Shown piece by piece: positions 53,003 to 61,984 of a stretch of DNA of 64,000 nucleotides. The position numbers and the translations under genes are program-made. Positions within the stretch are counted from its first letter, which is position 1; each line of letters begins with the position of its first letter. The stretch spans positions 62,001 through 126,000 of the forward strand of contig JBMNGC010000001.1 in the NCBI GenBank assembly GCA_050949645.1. The letters are read 5' to 3'. The notes under the pieces were generated by a model, which was not told the DNA's origin, did not search any database, and was given only the letters and a program-made list of their open reading frames with translations. The DNA comes from RUG369 sp050949645 (GTDB lineage Bacteria > Planctomycetota > Planctomycetia > Pirellulales > Thermoguttaceae).

Positions 53003-54010
53003 ATGAAGAGAGCGCTTACGATATACGCGCTGTTGATCGGAGTCCTTTTGGTTCTGACGATTGTGAATCTTACGTCCGGAAGCGTTCAGCTTAGCCCGTC
53101 GGAAACGTTGCGCATTCTCCTTTCGCACGACGCTTCAAGCGTCGAGGGCGCTATTATCTGGAGGATCAGGGCGCCGCGACTCGTTGCCGCCGCGACGCTT
53201 GGGGGCGGCGTCGCGTTATCAGGTTATCTCTTGCAGGCGTTCTTTGCGAACCCGATCGCCGGCCCTTATATTCTTGGAATTTCGTCGGGATCAAAACTCG
53301 TTGTTGCGACGCTGCTCGTCGCGGCGTGCCGCTTCAGCATTTCCGTTCATTCCTTCATGCTCGTGGTCGCGGCGTTTATCGGCGCCGGAGTCGCGACGCT
53401 TTTCGTCTTGCTCGCCGCGCGTAAGGCTAGGAATATGGCGACTTTAATCGTTTGCGGCGTCATGATCGGCTATATCTGCTCGGCGGCAACCGAGCTCGTT
53501 GTTTCTTTTGCGGACGATTACAATATTGTGAACCTTCATAACTGGTCGATGGGGACTTTTTCCTCGATCTCGTGGAGCGAAGTGAAGTCGTTCGTTCCGC
53601 TCATCGCCGTCGGAGCGGTATTGGCTTTCTTTCTCTCGAAAGGAATCGGCGCGTATCTCTATGGCGAGGAGTACGCGCGGAGCGTCGGGGTGAACTTGAA
53701 GCTCTTTCGCATTGCGCTCGTTCTCGTTTCCAGTCTTCTTTCCGCGACTGTTACGGCGTTCGCCGGTCCAATTTCCTTCGTCGGCGTCGCGGCGCCTCAC
53801 TTAGCTCGTCGCGCGTTTAAGTCGTCGGATCCCAAGAGGATTATGATCGGTTCGTTTCTAATCGGCGTAGCGTTCTGCATGCTGAGCGATTGGCTCGCTC
53901 GGCGCCTCTTCGCGCCGAAAGAACTTAGCGTGAGCACGATCACCGCGATTATCGGCGCGCCGATCGTCGTTTCGATGCTTCTTGGAAGAAAGCGAGGCGC
54001 TGATGTCTGA
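53003..54010 (+). CDS. FecCD-family ABC permease, corrinoid/siderophore type
   Basis: 335 residues with about nine to ten membrane spans. WRIRAPRLVAAATLGGGVAL, LQAFFANPIAGPYILGISSG and the EAA-like GPISFVGVAAPHLARRAF are conserved in BtuC/FecCD. GGAG precedes the ATG. The stop codon overlaps the next gene by 8 bases. Single permease, so it would act as a homodimer. Confidence 0.93.
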   Translation: MKRALTIYALLIGVLLVLTIVNLTSGSVQLSPSETLRILLSHDASSVEGAIIWRIRAPRLVAAATLGGGVALSGYLLQAFFANPIAGPYILGISSGSKLVVATLLVAACRFSISVHSFMLVVAAFIGAGVATLFVLLAARKARNMATLIVCGVMIGYICSAATELVVSFADDYNIVNLHNWSMGTFSSISWSEVKSFVPLIAVGAVLAFFLSKGIGAYLYGEEYARSVGVNLKLFRIALVLVSSLLSATVTAFAGPISFVGVAAPHLARRAFKSSDPKRIMIGSFLIGVAFCMLSDWLARRLFAPKELSVSTITAIIGAPIVVSMLLGRKRGADV

Positions 54011-56318
54011 ACTCAGGACCGACGCGCTTTCCGTCGGTTACAACGGCGCGACGGTTGTTTCGGAAATCGCGCTTATGGTTAAGCCGGGGCGAATCGTAAC
54101 CCTCATTGGCCCCAATGGATCAGGGAAATCGACGGCGCTTCGTACCGTGGCGGGCGCTCTGCCGCCAGTTTGCGGCGTCGTCTGGTACAACGATTGTAAT
54201 CTCGCTTCCCTCAAACGTTCTGAACTCGCTCGCACGCTCGCCGTCATGACGACTAGCCGGAACAATCCGGAATATGCGACCGGTTTCGACGTCGTCAGCG
54301 TCGGTCGGCACCAATTTACCGGGATTCTTGGCCGCCTGACCCCTAAGGACGTTCGCGCGATTGACAACGCGCTCGCGCTCGTCGGCGCTCACGAGTTCCG
54401 CGACGTAAATTTCTCTTATCTTAGCGACGGTCAGAAGCAGCGCGTTTTGCTTGCGCGCGCGCTCGTGCAGGAGCCAGAGATTATGATTCTCGACGAACCG
54501 ACGAGTTACCTCGACGTGGGGTACAAGCTTGAGTTTATCGAATTGCTCAAGAAACTTGTCGCCGACCAAAAGATCGGCGTCCTGGCGGCGCTCCATGAGC
54601 TTGAGCTCGTTAGGAGCGTTTCCGACGAGGTCGTCTGTCTCTCTCGCGACGGTCGCGTCGACCGAGTTGGAAGCGTTGCGGAGGTTTTTGATACGGGCTA
54701 CATCAAAAAACTCTTCGATATCCGAACCGACGGTTTTGAAAAGACTTACGGCTTTATCACAAATGGCGAGCGTCAGACCGTTAACAAGACGGCGCTGCAA
54801 CCGGCGCCATGCCGTAGTAACGCGACGAGACGCGTCAAGTATCTGATGGTCCAGGGGACCATGTCGAGCGCGGGTAAGAGTTTAATTACGACGGGTCTGT
54901 GCAGGATTCTGACCCAGGACGGGCTGCGCGTCGCGCCCTTTAAGTCGCAGAATATGGCGCTCAACTCCTTTGTAACGTCCGACGGACTGGAGATGGGGCG
55001 CGCTCAGGTTATGCAGGCGGAGGCGTGCGGACGCGAGCCGAGCGTCTGGATGAACCCGATCCTCCTCAAGCCGACCGACGATTGCGGTTCGCAAGTGATC
55101 GTCAACGGCCGAGTTGTCGGCAATATGCGCGCGCAAGAATATTTCGAGTATAAGACGCGACTCGTTCCGGAGATACGCGCGGCGCTCGACAAGCTTGGCG
55201 AGACCTCGGACGTCGTCATAATCGAAGGCGCCGGTTCGCCGGCCGAGATCAATCTTAAACGCAACGATATCGTCAATATGGGGCTCGCGAAAATGATCGA
55301 CGCGCCCGTCTTGCTCGTCGGCGATATTGATCGCGGCGGCGTCTTTGCGCAGCTTCTCGGGACGCTCGAATTGTTGGAACCGGAGGAACGCGCGCGCGTT
55401 AAAGGATTAATTTTCAACAAGTTTCGCGGGGATAAATCACTCCTGGACTCGGGAATTACGGCGCTCGAGGAGCGCTGCGGCGTTCCTGTCGCGGGCGTCG
55501 TCCCCTATATCCGCCTCACGCTCGACGACGAGGATTCGCTCTCCGAACGACTCGAACGCACGAGTCGGGCGCTAGTGAATATTGGAGTTATACGGTTTCC
55601 GTTCCTCGCGAATTTTACTGATTTCTACGTCTTCGAACAGTTTGAAGACGTCGCGGTAACCTATATAACGCGACCGGAAGAGGTTGCGTCGGTCGATATG
55701 CTGATCCTGCCGGGGAGCAAGAATGCGATCGCGAGCGTCAAATGGCTCGAATCGACGGGGCTCGCGAGGGCTATTCGAGAATATGCCGCGTCGGGCGCGC
55801 CTGTTGTCGGCGTCGGCGGCGGATATCAGGCGTTGGGGACGACGATCGTCGATCCGGACGGAGTTGAAGGCGGCGGCGAGACTCAAGGGCTCGGGCTTTT
55901 GCCAGTTGCGACCACGCTTCGACCGGAAAAACAGCTGCGTCGAATTCGCGGCGAGTTCATCGGGCCGGAGGGGGCGTTCGCGAAACTCGCAGGCGTTGCG
56001 TTCACAGGCTACGAGATTCACATGGGCGAGACGCGTCCGACGGAATCAGGGACGTGCGCTGAGTTTACGTCGGACGGGACGGGATGGAGCCGCGGATCGG
56101 TCTATGGAACGTACGTTCACGGCGTCTTTGACGACGCGGAGGTCGCTAAAGGGGTCGTTTCGGCGTTGGCGCGACGTAAAGGCGTGGCGCTCGACGCGTC
56201 GCAGGCTGTTGACTATCGGACGCTCAAAGAGCGCGAATACGATCGTCTTGCGGACACGCTTCGCGCGGCCCTCGATATGGACTTAATTTACAACGCGCTT
56301 GGGATGCGACCAAAATGA
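54003..56318 (+). CDS. cobQ: Fusion: ABC importer ATPase plus adenosylcobyric acid synthase CobQ/CbiP
   Basis: One uninterrupted 771-residue frame. Residues 1-255: ABC ATPase with Walker A IGPNGSGKST, signature LSDGQKQRVLLARA, Walker B IMILDEPTSYLD, BtuD/FecE type. A short linker follows. From about residue 279: CobQ, with VQGTMSSAGKS, PFKSQNMALNSFVT, GRAQVMQAEACG, IEGAGSPAEINL, GDIDRGGVFAQLLG, then the glutaminase domain. There the usual GICGGYQ reads GVGGGYQ: the catalytic Cys is Gly605, while His in GTYVHGVFD is kept. CobQ amidates four side chains of cobyrinate, so it may use ammonia here. The ATG overlaps the permease stop. The fusion links import and salvage. Confidence 0.88.
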   Translation: MSELRTDALSVGYNGATVVSEIALMVKPGRIVTLIGPNGSGKSTALRTVAGALPPVCGVVWYNDCNLASLKRSELARTLAVMTTSRNNPEYATGFDVVSVGRHQFTGILGRLTPKDVRAIDNALALVGAHEFRDVNFSYLSDGQKQRVLLARALVQEPEIMILDEPTSYLDVGYKLEFIELLKKLVADQKIGVLAALHELELVRSVSDEVVCLSRDGRVDRVGSVAEVFDTGYIKKLFDIRTDGFEKTYGFITNGERQTVNKTALQPAPCRSNATRRVKYLMVQGTMSSAGKSLITTGLCRILTQDGLRVAPFKSQNMALNSFVTSDGLEMGRAQVMQAEACGREPSVWMNPILLKPTDDCGSQVIVNGRVVGNMRAQEYFEYKTRLVPEIRAALDKLGETSDVVIIEGAGSPAEINLKRNDIVNMGLAKMIDAPVLLVGDIDRGGVFAQLLGTLELLEPEERARVKGLIFNKFRGDKSLLDSGITALEERCGVPVAGVVPYIRLTLDDEDSLSERLERTSRALVNIGVIRFPFLANFTDFYVFEQFEDVAVTYITRPEEVASVDMLILPGSKNAIASVKWLESTGLARAIREYAASGAPVVGVGGGYQALGTTIVDPDGVEGGGETQGLGLLPVATTLRPEKQLRRIRGEFIGPEGAFAKLAGVAFTGYEIHMGETRPTESGTCAEFTSDGTGWSRGSVYGTYVHGVFDDAEVAKGVVSALARRKGVALDASQAVDYRTLKEREYDRLADTLRAALDMDLIYNALGMRPK

Positions 56319-57394
56319 CGAAGGAAGAACTCTTGGCGTTGTCGCCAGCGGCCACGGACGCCGCGGCGTATTCCGCGGCTAAGGCGCGTTGGGACCGCAT
56401 TTCGAAGCCGCTCGACGGCCTAGGCGACTTTGAGACGCTCGTTTGTCGACTCGCAGCGATCGAAGGGACCGATAACCCCGACGTCAGTCGCCGCGCCGTC
56501 GTCGTCATGTGCGCGGACAACGGGGTTGTCGCCGAAGGCGTTTCGCAGTGCGGTCAGGAAACGACGCGCGCGGTCGCCGTCGCGCTGGGACGCGGAACGA
56601 GCTCCGCGTCGACTCTTGGCAAGTCGGCGCGCGTCGAGGTCGTCCCGATCGACGTTGGGATAGCCCAAGAGGGTTCGATCCCAGGCGTTTTGGACGCCAA
56701 CGTCGCTCGAGGAACTCGGAATTTCGCCGTTGAGCCCGCCATGACGGAAGAGGAGACGCTTCGCGCGATCGCCGTGGGATTCGACGCGGTTCAACGCCTT
56801 GTCGAGCGCGGCGTTAAGGCGGTTGCGGCAGGCGAAATGGGGATCGGCAATACGACGACGACGACCGCCGTTCTTTGCGCGCTTCTGCAGCGACCGGTTG
56901 AAGAGCTTGTCGGTCGCGGCGCGGGCCTTGACGACGCCGGACTGGCGCGTAAAAGGCGAACGATCGAGCGCGGACTGGCGCGGTATGACTTCAGCGCGTT
57001 TCAAGACGAACGGGAAAGGGCGTTCGCCATTCTTCGGACCTTCGGAGGACTCGATATCGCGGGCCTTGTCGGCGTGTGTCTTGGAGGCGCGACGTTTCAA
57101 GTTCCGATCGTCTTGGACGGGGTGATCAGCGCGTCCTCTGCGCTCGTGGCGGAGACGCTCGTTCCCGGGACGCGAGACTATATGATCGCGTCGCATTCCG
57201 GACGCGAGAAGGGGATCCGACTTGCGCTTGAGCGACTGGGGCTCGTTCCATATATCGACGGGCAAATGGCGTTGGGGGAAGGGACGGGCGCGATGATGCT
57301 CTTTCCGTTACTTGACGTCGTCCTGGATTTTTACCGCAACGCGTCGAGCTTTGACGACGTCCAAATCGCGCAATATAAGAGGTTCGACAAATGA
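56315..57394 (+). CDS. cobT: Nicotinate-nucleotide--dimethylbenzimidazole phosphoribosyltransferase
   Basis: Makes alpha-ribazole phosphate for the lower ligand, 359 residues. VVMCADNGVVAEGVSQCGQE is the conserved N-terminal loop; AAGEMGIGNTTTTTAVLCAL and a C-terminal PYIDGQMALGEGTGAMML with the catalytic Glu are present. The ATG overlaps the CobQ stop (ATGA). Normal length. Confidence 0.95.
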   Translation: MTKEELLALSPAATDAAAYSAAKARWDRISKPLDGLGDFETLVCRLAAIEGTDNPDVSRRAVVVMCADNGVVAEGVSQCGQETTRAVAVALGRGTSSASTLGKSARVEVVPIDVGIAQEGSIPGVLDANVARGTRNFAVEPAMTEEETLRAIAVGFDAVQRLVERGVKAVAAGEMGIGNTTTTTAVLCALLQRPVEELVGRGAGLDDAGLARKRRTIERGLARYDFSAFQDERERAFAILRTFGGLDIAGLVGVCLGGATFQVPIVLDGVISASSALVAETLVPGTRDYMIASHSGREKGIRLALERLGLVPYIDGQMALGEGTGAMMLFPLLDVVLDFYRNASSFDDVQIAQYKRFDK

Positions 57395-57933
57395 TCGCGC
57401 TGGTATTGGGCGCGCCGGATTCGGGCAAATCGCGGATCGCTGAGGAGCTGGCGCTTCAATATGCCGGAAACGGTCGTCGGATCTACGTCGCGACGATGAT
57501 TCCCTTCGGCGACGCCGGGCGGGAACGAGTCGAGCGTCATCGGAAGTTACGAGAAGGCAAAGGGTTCGAAACGATCGAACGCCCTGACGACCTTGTGGGG
57601 CTCTCGGAGGAGATTGTCGGTCTGAGCGAGGCGGTCTGTCTTCTCGAATGCGCGTCTAATCTCGTCGGCAACGAGATGCACGCGGAACGGAACGCCGGCG
57701 CGACAGACGCGGCGCTCGCGACGCAGATTGCCGAGTCGATCGCCGAGCTTGGGGCGCGCGCTAAGGCGCTTGTCGTCGTGTCTAACGAGTTTACGCCCAA
57801 CTTGCCCGATTATGACGACGAGACGCGACGCTACGTCGCGTTGCAACGAATGGTCAACGAATCGTTGCGCGCGCTGGCGGACGTCACGTACGAATTTAAG
57901 GAAGGAGATTGGCGCGTTCATGAAAACGTTTAG
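57391..57933 (+). CDS. cobU: Adenosylcobinamide kinase / GMP guanylyltransferase
   Basis: Activates cobinamide as GDP-cobinamide, 180 residues. P-loop LGAPDSGKSRIAEELA, IYVATMIPFGDAGRERVERH with the conserved His-Arg, LVVVSNEFTP. Start overlaps cobT by four bases (ATGA). Confidence 0.93.
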   Translation: MIALVLGAPDSGKSRIAEELALQYAGNGRRIYVATMIPFGDAGRERVERHRKLREGKGFETIERPDDLVGLSEEIVGLSEAVCLLECASNLVGNEMHAERNAGATDAALATQIAESIAELGARAKALVVVSNEFTPNLPDYDDETRRYVALQRMVNESLRALADVTYEFKEGDWRVHENV

Positions 57934-58711
57934 AACGTTAGTGGCGGCGTTTTCGCTCTATTCTCGATTTCCAACGCCGGATCTTGCGTTTACTGAAGAA
58001 GACCTGAAGCGGACGATTGTCTTTTTACCTCTCGTCGGCGCGGTGATTGGCGCAATTATCCTCGCGGTTCAATTTCTCTTAAATTCTTTAGAATACCCAA
58101 TTCCTCTCCTCGCGAGATGCGCGCTTATCTTATCGATTCCGTTATTGTCGACGGGCGGGTTCCACCTCGATGGGTTCATGGACGTCCAAGACGCGCGACG
58201 CTCCTATAAGTCGAAGGAAGAAAAACTTGCGATTATGAGGGATCCCCGCGTTGGGGCGTTTGCGATCATCGATCTGTTGATTCTTGGAACGTTATGGACG
58301 GCGGCGCTCGCGACGATTCTTGAAGCGTCTTGCTTCTCTTGCGTTGCGGTCTATGCGATTTCCTTTTTTGTCGTCCGCGCGCTGTGCGCCCTGTGCGCGC
58401 TGCGGTTGCGCCATGCGCGCCGCGACGGTATGCTGAACCTGGAAACGCAAAGCGCGAGTTCGCGGGACTTCTGGATTCTCGTGGTCGAAGCGTGCGTCGG
58501 CGTTGTAGCCATGTTGTTGTGCAACGCGACGTTGGGGTGCGCCGTTATCGTCGCGTTGGCGTTCTTTACGCTCTATTACCGACGCATGTGCTATCGGCAT
58601 TTCGACGGAGTCACGGGGGACACGTCCGGATATTTCGTGGTCGTCGGCGAGTTTGTCGCCTTGGCTGCGGCGGCGCTTTCCCAGGTTGCGATACAGAATT
58701 TGATTCCATGA
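57920..58711 (+). CDS. cobS: Adenosylcobinamide-GDP ribazoletransferase (cobalamin synthase)
   Basis: Membrane enzyme joining GDP-cobinamide and alpha-ribazole, about 263 residues, six to seven spans. FLPLVGAVIGAI, STGGFHLDGFMDVQDARRS with its acidic residues and EEKLAIMRDPRVGAFAI are the family marks. The ATG at 57920 overlaps cobU by 14 bases; the frame is open further upstream but reads through cobU out of frame. Confidence 0.92.
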   Translation: MKTFRTLVAAFSLYSRFPTPDLAFTEEDLKRTIVFLPLVGAVIGAIILAVQFLLNSLEYPIPLLARCALILSIPLLSTGGFHLDGFMDVQDARRSYKSKEEKLAIMRDPRVGAFAIIDLLILGTLWTAALATILEASCFSCVAVYAISFFVVRALCALCALRLRHARRDGMLNLETQSASSRDFWILVVEACVGVVAMLLCNATLGCAVIVALAFFTLYYRRMCYRHFDGVTGDTSGYFVVVGEFVALAAAALSQVAIQNLIP

Positions 58712-59328
58712 CAGACACGAAAACGTTCGTCGCGCTTCTTATTCGACATGGAACGACGCGCGGTAATTTAGAGAAGCGTTATCTCGGCGGTCGGTCGGAG
58801 GAAGGACTGACGCTCGAGGGACGTCGAGAACTCGAGACGATCGCTCCAACGCTGAACGCAACGTTGACGGAGTTGCGGCTTTATTCGAGTCCGACGCGGC
58901 GATGCCTTGAAAGCGCGGCCATTTTGTTCCCCGGCGTCGAGGCGATTCCGATCGAAGGATTGTGCGAGATCGATTTTGGGGATTTCGAGGGCAAAAATTA
59001 CCTTGAACTCGCCGAAGATCCGCGTTATCAGGCCTGGCTTGATTCGGGCGGCGCCGCGTCCTTTCCGAATGGGGAATCGAGGGAAGATTTTATCGAAAGG
59101 ACTTGCGCCGCGTTTGAGGAAAGGGTCGTTATGCTCGCGCAGGGGCAGCTAGCGGCGTTCCTTTGCCACGGCGGGTCGATTATGGCGATCATGAGTCAAT
59201 TGTCGGGAAAGGATTATTTTTCCTTTCAGGTTGCGCCGGGAGAAGGGTTCAAATTAAAATTAAGGTACAACGCAGATGGATTGGCTCTTGTATCATACAA
59301 TCGCCTTGGCGATCGGGCTAACGCTTGA
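58708..59328 (+). CDS. cobC: Histidine phosphatase, alpha-ribazole phosphatase type
   Basis: 206 residues. LLIRHGTTRGNLEKRYLGG carries the RHG motif, YSSPTRRCLESAAIL the second Arg, and FLCHGGSIMAI the second His. In this operon it most likely removes phosphate from alpha-ribazole 5'-phosphate. Start overlaps cobS (ATGA). Confidence 0.85.
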   Translation: MTDTKTFVALLIRHGTTRGNLEKRYLGGRSEEGLTLEGRRELETIAPTLNATLTELRLYSSPTRRCLESAAILFPGVEAIPIEGLCEIDFGDFEGKNYLELAEDPRYQAWLDSGGAASFPNGESREDFIERTCAAFEERVVMLAQGQLAAFLCHGGSIMAIMSQLSGKDYFSFQVAPGEGFKLKLRYNADGLALVSYNRLGDRANA

Positions 59329-60271
59329 CCTTATCGTTGGCGATCCGCCTCGTTGGCCGCACCCGATTCGACTCATAGGGCGGCTGATAAGCGCGCTCGA
59401 CCGCGCGTTTATGGATCAGCGGACGCGCGTCGGTCGCGATCCGAAGCGCGAATTTCGCGACGGCGTTCTAACTTGCGTGATCGTCGTTTTCGTTTCCGCC
59501 GGGGCCGCGTTGGCGATAACTTACGGCGCGTATCGGCTTAACGCGTGGGTAGGAATCGCGGTCGAATCAGTTCTTACATTCTGGGCGCTCGCCGCAAGGA
59601 GCCTCCGCGACGAGAGCGTCAAGGTCTGCCGCGCGCTCGAGACGGGAACTCTCGAGGAATCGCGGTCGGCCGTCGCGATGATCGTTGGGCGGGACGTTAC
59701 AAGTCTCGACGCGTCGGGAGTCGCTCGCGCGGCCGTCGAGACGGTTGCGGAAAATACGTCGGACGGCGTCGTCGCGCCCTTTCTTTACCTGCTTTTAGGG
59801 GGACCGGCGCTCGGCTTTGCTTACAAAGCGGTCAATACGCTCGATTCGATGATAGGATACCAGAACGAGCGCTACGGGGATTTTGGAAAAGCGTCGGCGC
59901 GGCTTGACGATATTATCAGTTTCGTTCCGGCGCGCATTTCGGCGATACTAATGATCGTCGCCGCGTTCCTTTTGGGACGCGAATATTCCGGTCGCGGAGC
60001 GTTGCGCGTTTTTATTCGCGATCGGTATAATCATAAGAGTCCTAATGCTGCGCAGACGGAGAGCGTTTGCGCCGGCGCGCTGGGACTGCAACTTGCGGGG
60101 GACGCGCGGTATTCGGGCAAACTCGTGAAAAAACCGTATATAGGCGACGCGCGCCGTGAAATCGAGGCGCGCGATATCCGCCGCGCATGTCGCCTTATGT
60201 TCGCAACGGAGGCGTTGTTCGCGACGCTGGCGCTCGCGGCGATTCTTGCGGTCAGGGCGCTTTGGTTTTGA
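59276..60271 (+). CDS. cbiB: Adenosylcobinamide-phosphate synthase CbiB
   Basis: Attaches aminopropanol (phosphate) to cobyric acid, 331 residues, integral membrane. LDLIVGDPPRWPHPIRLIGR near the start, VETVAENTSDGVVAPFLYLL, YKAVNTLDSMIGYQNERYGD are diagnostic. It overlaps cobC by 53 bases, longer than the other junctions. Confidence 0.95.
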   Translation: MDWLLYHTIALAIGLTLDLIVGDPPRWPHPIRLIGRLISALDRAFMDQRTRVGRDPKREFRDGVLTCVIVVFVSAGAALAITYGAYRLNAWVGIAVESVLTFWALAARSLRDESVKVCRALETGTLEESRSAVAMIVGRDVTSLDASGVARAAVETVAENTSDGVVAPFLYLLLGGPALGFAYKAVNTLDSMIGYQNERYGDFGKASARLDDIISFVPARISAILMIVAAFLLGREYSGRGALRVFIRDRYNHKSPNAAQTESVCAGALGLQLAGDARYSGKLVKKPYIGDARREIEARDIRRACRLMFATEALFATLALAAILAVRALWF

Positions 60272-60303
60272 AAGAAAAAGTTACGCACCCCGAGGAGGGA
60301 CGA

Positions 60304-61353
60304 ATGATTCATGGAGGCGACGTCTACCGGAACGTTGTTCAGTACGATTTTTCGATCAGCGTCGATCCGACCGACCGACCAGACTCGCTTCGCGCCGCGT
60401 TGTTAGAGGCAATTGATCGAGTCGGCGAATATCCCGATCTGGAACAACGTCAATTTCGTGAAACAGTCGCCGAGTTCGAAGGCTTGAGTCCCGATCAGAT
60501 TTGGGGCGGTAATGGCGCTTCGGAGTTGATTATGGGGCTCGCTTACGCGCTGCGTCCGCGCCGCGCGCTGCTGCCGGCGCCCTGTTTTTCAGGATACCGT
60601 CGCGCGCTTGAAGCATCTGGAAATTGCGACGTCGCCGAGGTCGCGCTGCGAGACGAAGATAACTTTGATTTGACGGAGAGATTTGTCGAGCGCGTCGCAG
60701 AAGAGTTCGACGTCGTTTTCGTGACGAATCCGAACAATCCGACGGGCCGACTTATCGCGCCCTCTGTGATGGAAAAACTGTTAAGTCGTTGCGTTGAAAC
60801 TCAGACCGCGCTCGTTGTCGACGAATGTTTTTTGCGACTCTCCCACGGGGGGGTCAGCGTTCGCGACCGCGTCGGCGAGTTTCCGAACCTTTACGTTATC
60901 GATTCCCTGACGAAGCTCTTTGGAATTCCCGGCGTCAGGGTCGGTTATGCGATTTCTGCCGACGCTAATATCGCCAGGCTGCGCGAGAAGCTGCCCGAGT
61001 GGAATCTTTCAACCTTCGCGACGGCGGCGGCGCGCGCGTGTCTTAAGACGTCGAGCCCGACCGACCATATTGCTCGAGCGCTTTCTTTGATCGGCGAGGA
61101 ACGCGAATATTTAGCGCGGTCTCTTCGAGGAATGGGGCTCCGCGTCGTCGATTCGGACGCAAACTTCCTTCTCTTTGAGGGACCGGAAAAGCTCGCGGAA
61201 CGCGCGCTTGAACGAGGGCTGCTCATTCGCGACTGTTCTAACTTCAGCGGACTGACCAAGGGATTTTTTCGGATCGCGGTCCGAAAACGCGTTGAGAATG
61301 AGCTGCTTGTACGGACAATTGCCGAGATTGTGGGAAAAGAGCATGAAGATTGA
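60304..61353 (+). CDS. cobD: Threonine-phosphate decarboxylase (CobD-type PLP enzyme)
   Basis: Makes aminopropanol phosphate from phosphothreonine, 349 residues. WGGNGASELIMGLA, VFVTNPNNPTGRLIAP and DSLTKLFGIPGVRVGYA with the PLP lysine fit the family; histidinol-phosphate aminotransferase is the nearest alternative, but the operon favours CobD. I start at 60304, where GAGGAGGG precedes the ATG. Confidence 0.9.
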   Translation: MIHGGDVYRNVVQYDFSISVDPTDRPDSLRAALLEAIDRVGEYPDLEQRQFRETVAEFEGLSPDQIWGGNGASELIMGLAYALRPRRALLPAPCFSGYRRALEASGNCDVAEVALRDEDNFDLTERFVERVAEEFDVVFVTNPNNPTGRLIAPSVMEKLLSRCVETQTALVVDECFLRLSHGGVSVRDRVGEFPNLYVIDSLTKLFGIPGVRVGYAISADANIARLREKLPEWNLSTFATAAARACLKTSSPTDHIARALSLIGEEREYLARSLRGMGLRVVDSDANFLLFEGPEKLAERALERGLLIRDCSNFSGLTKGFFRIAVRKRVENELLVRTIAEIVGKEHED

Positions 61354-61984
61354 ACATATTGCGCCTCAGGATATTGAAGAGCGAAGCTTCGAGATCATCT
61401 CGCAGGAGCTTCGACGGTCAGGAATAACGATCCCCGAAGATCGAGCGTTTCTTGTCAAGCGCGCGATCCATACGACCGCAGACTTCGACTATGCTCGGAC
61501 GCTTGTTTTTTCACCGAATGCGATTTCGATCTTGGCCTCGCTCGTGCGCGCCGGCGCGACGATCGTTACCGATACGAACATGGCGCTCTCGGGCGTCAAT
61601 AAGGGGGAACTTGCGAAACACGGGGGCGTCGCGCGTTGTTTTATGGCGGATCCCGACGTTGCGGCGGAGGCAAAATCCCGACGCGTGACGCGCGCGACGG
61701 TCAGCATGGAGCGCGCGTTGGCGCTCAAGACGCCCGTGATCTTTGCGATCGGCAACGCGCCGACGGCGCTCGTGAGACTTCGCGAGGCGTACGACGCGGG
61801 CGAACTTAAGAGCGGATTCATCATCGGAGCGCCCGTGGGGTTCGTTAACGTCGAAGCGGCAAAAGAACTTATCCTGGAGACCACGATTCCGCATATCGTC
61901 AATCGCGGCCGCAAAGGAGGCAGCGGGGTCGCAGCGGCGATCTGCAACGCGGTTCTCTACGAGATTCGAAAGGGGGCTCTGTGA
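61343..61984 (+). CDS. cbiC: Cobalt-precorrin-8 methylmutase
   Basis: Moves the C11 methyl to C12, 213 residues. RAIHTTADFDYARTLVF holds the catalytic His; TDTNMALSGVNK, IGNAPTALVRL and GAPVGFVNVEAAKE follow. Start overlaps cobD by 11 bases. Confidence 0.95.
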   Translation: MKIEHIAPQDIEERSFEIISQELRRSGITIPEDRAFLVKRAIHTTADFDYARTLVFSPNAISILASLVRAGATIVTDTNMALSGVNKGELAKHGGVARCFMADPDVAAEAKSRRVTRATVSMERALALKTPVIFAIGNAPTALVRLREAYDAGELKSGFIIGAPVGFVNVEAAKELILETTIPHIVNRGRKGGSGVAAAICNAVLYEIRKGAL

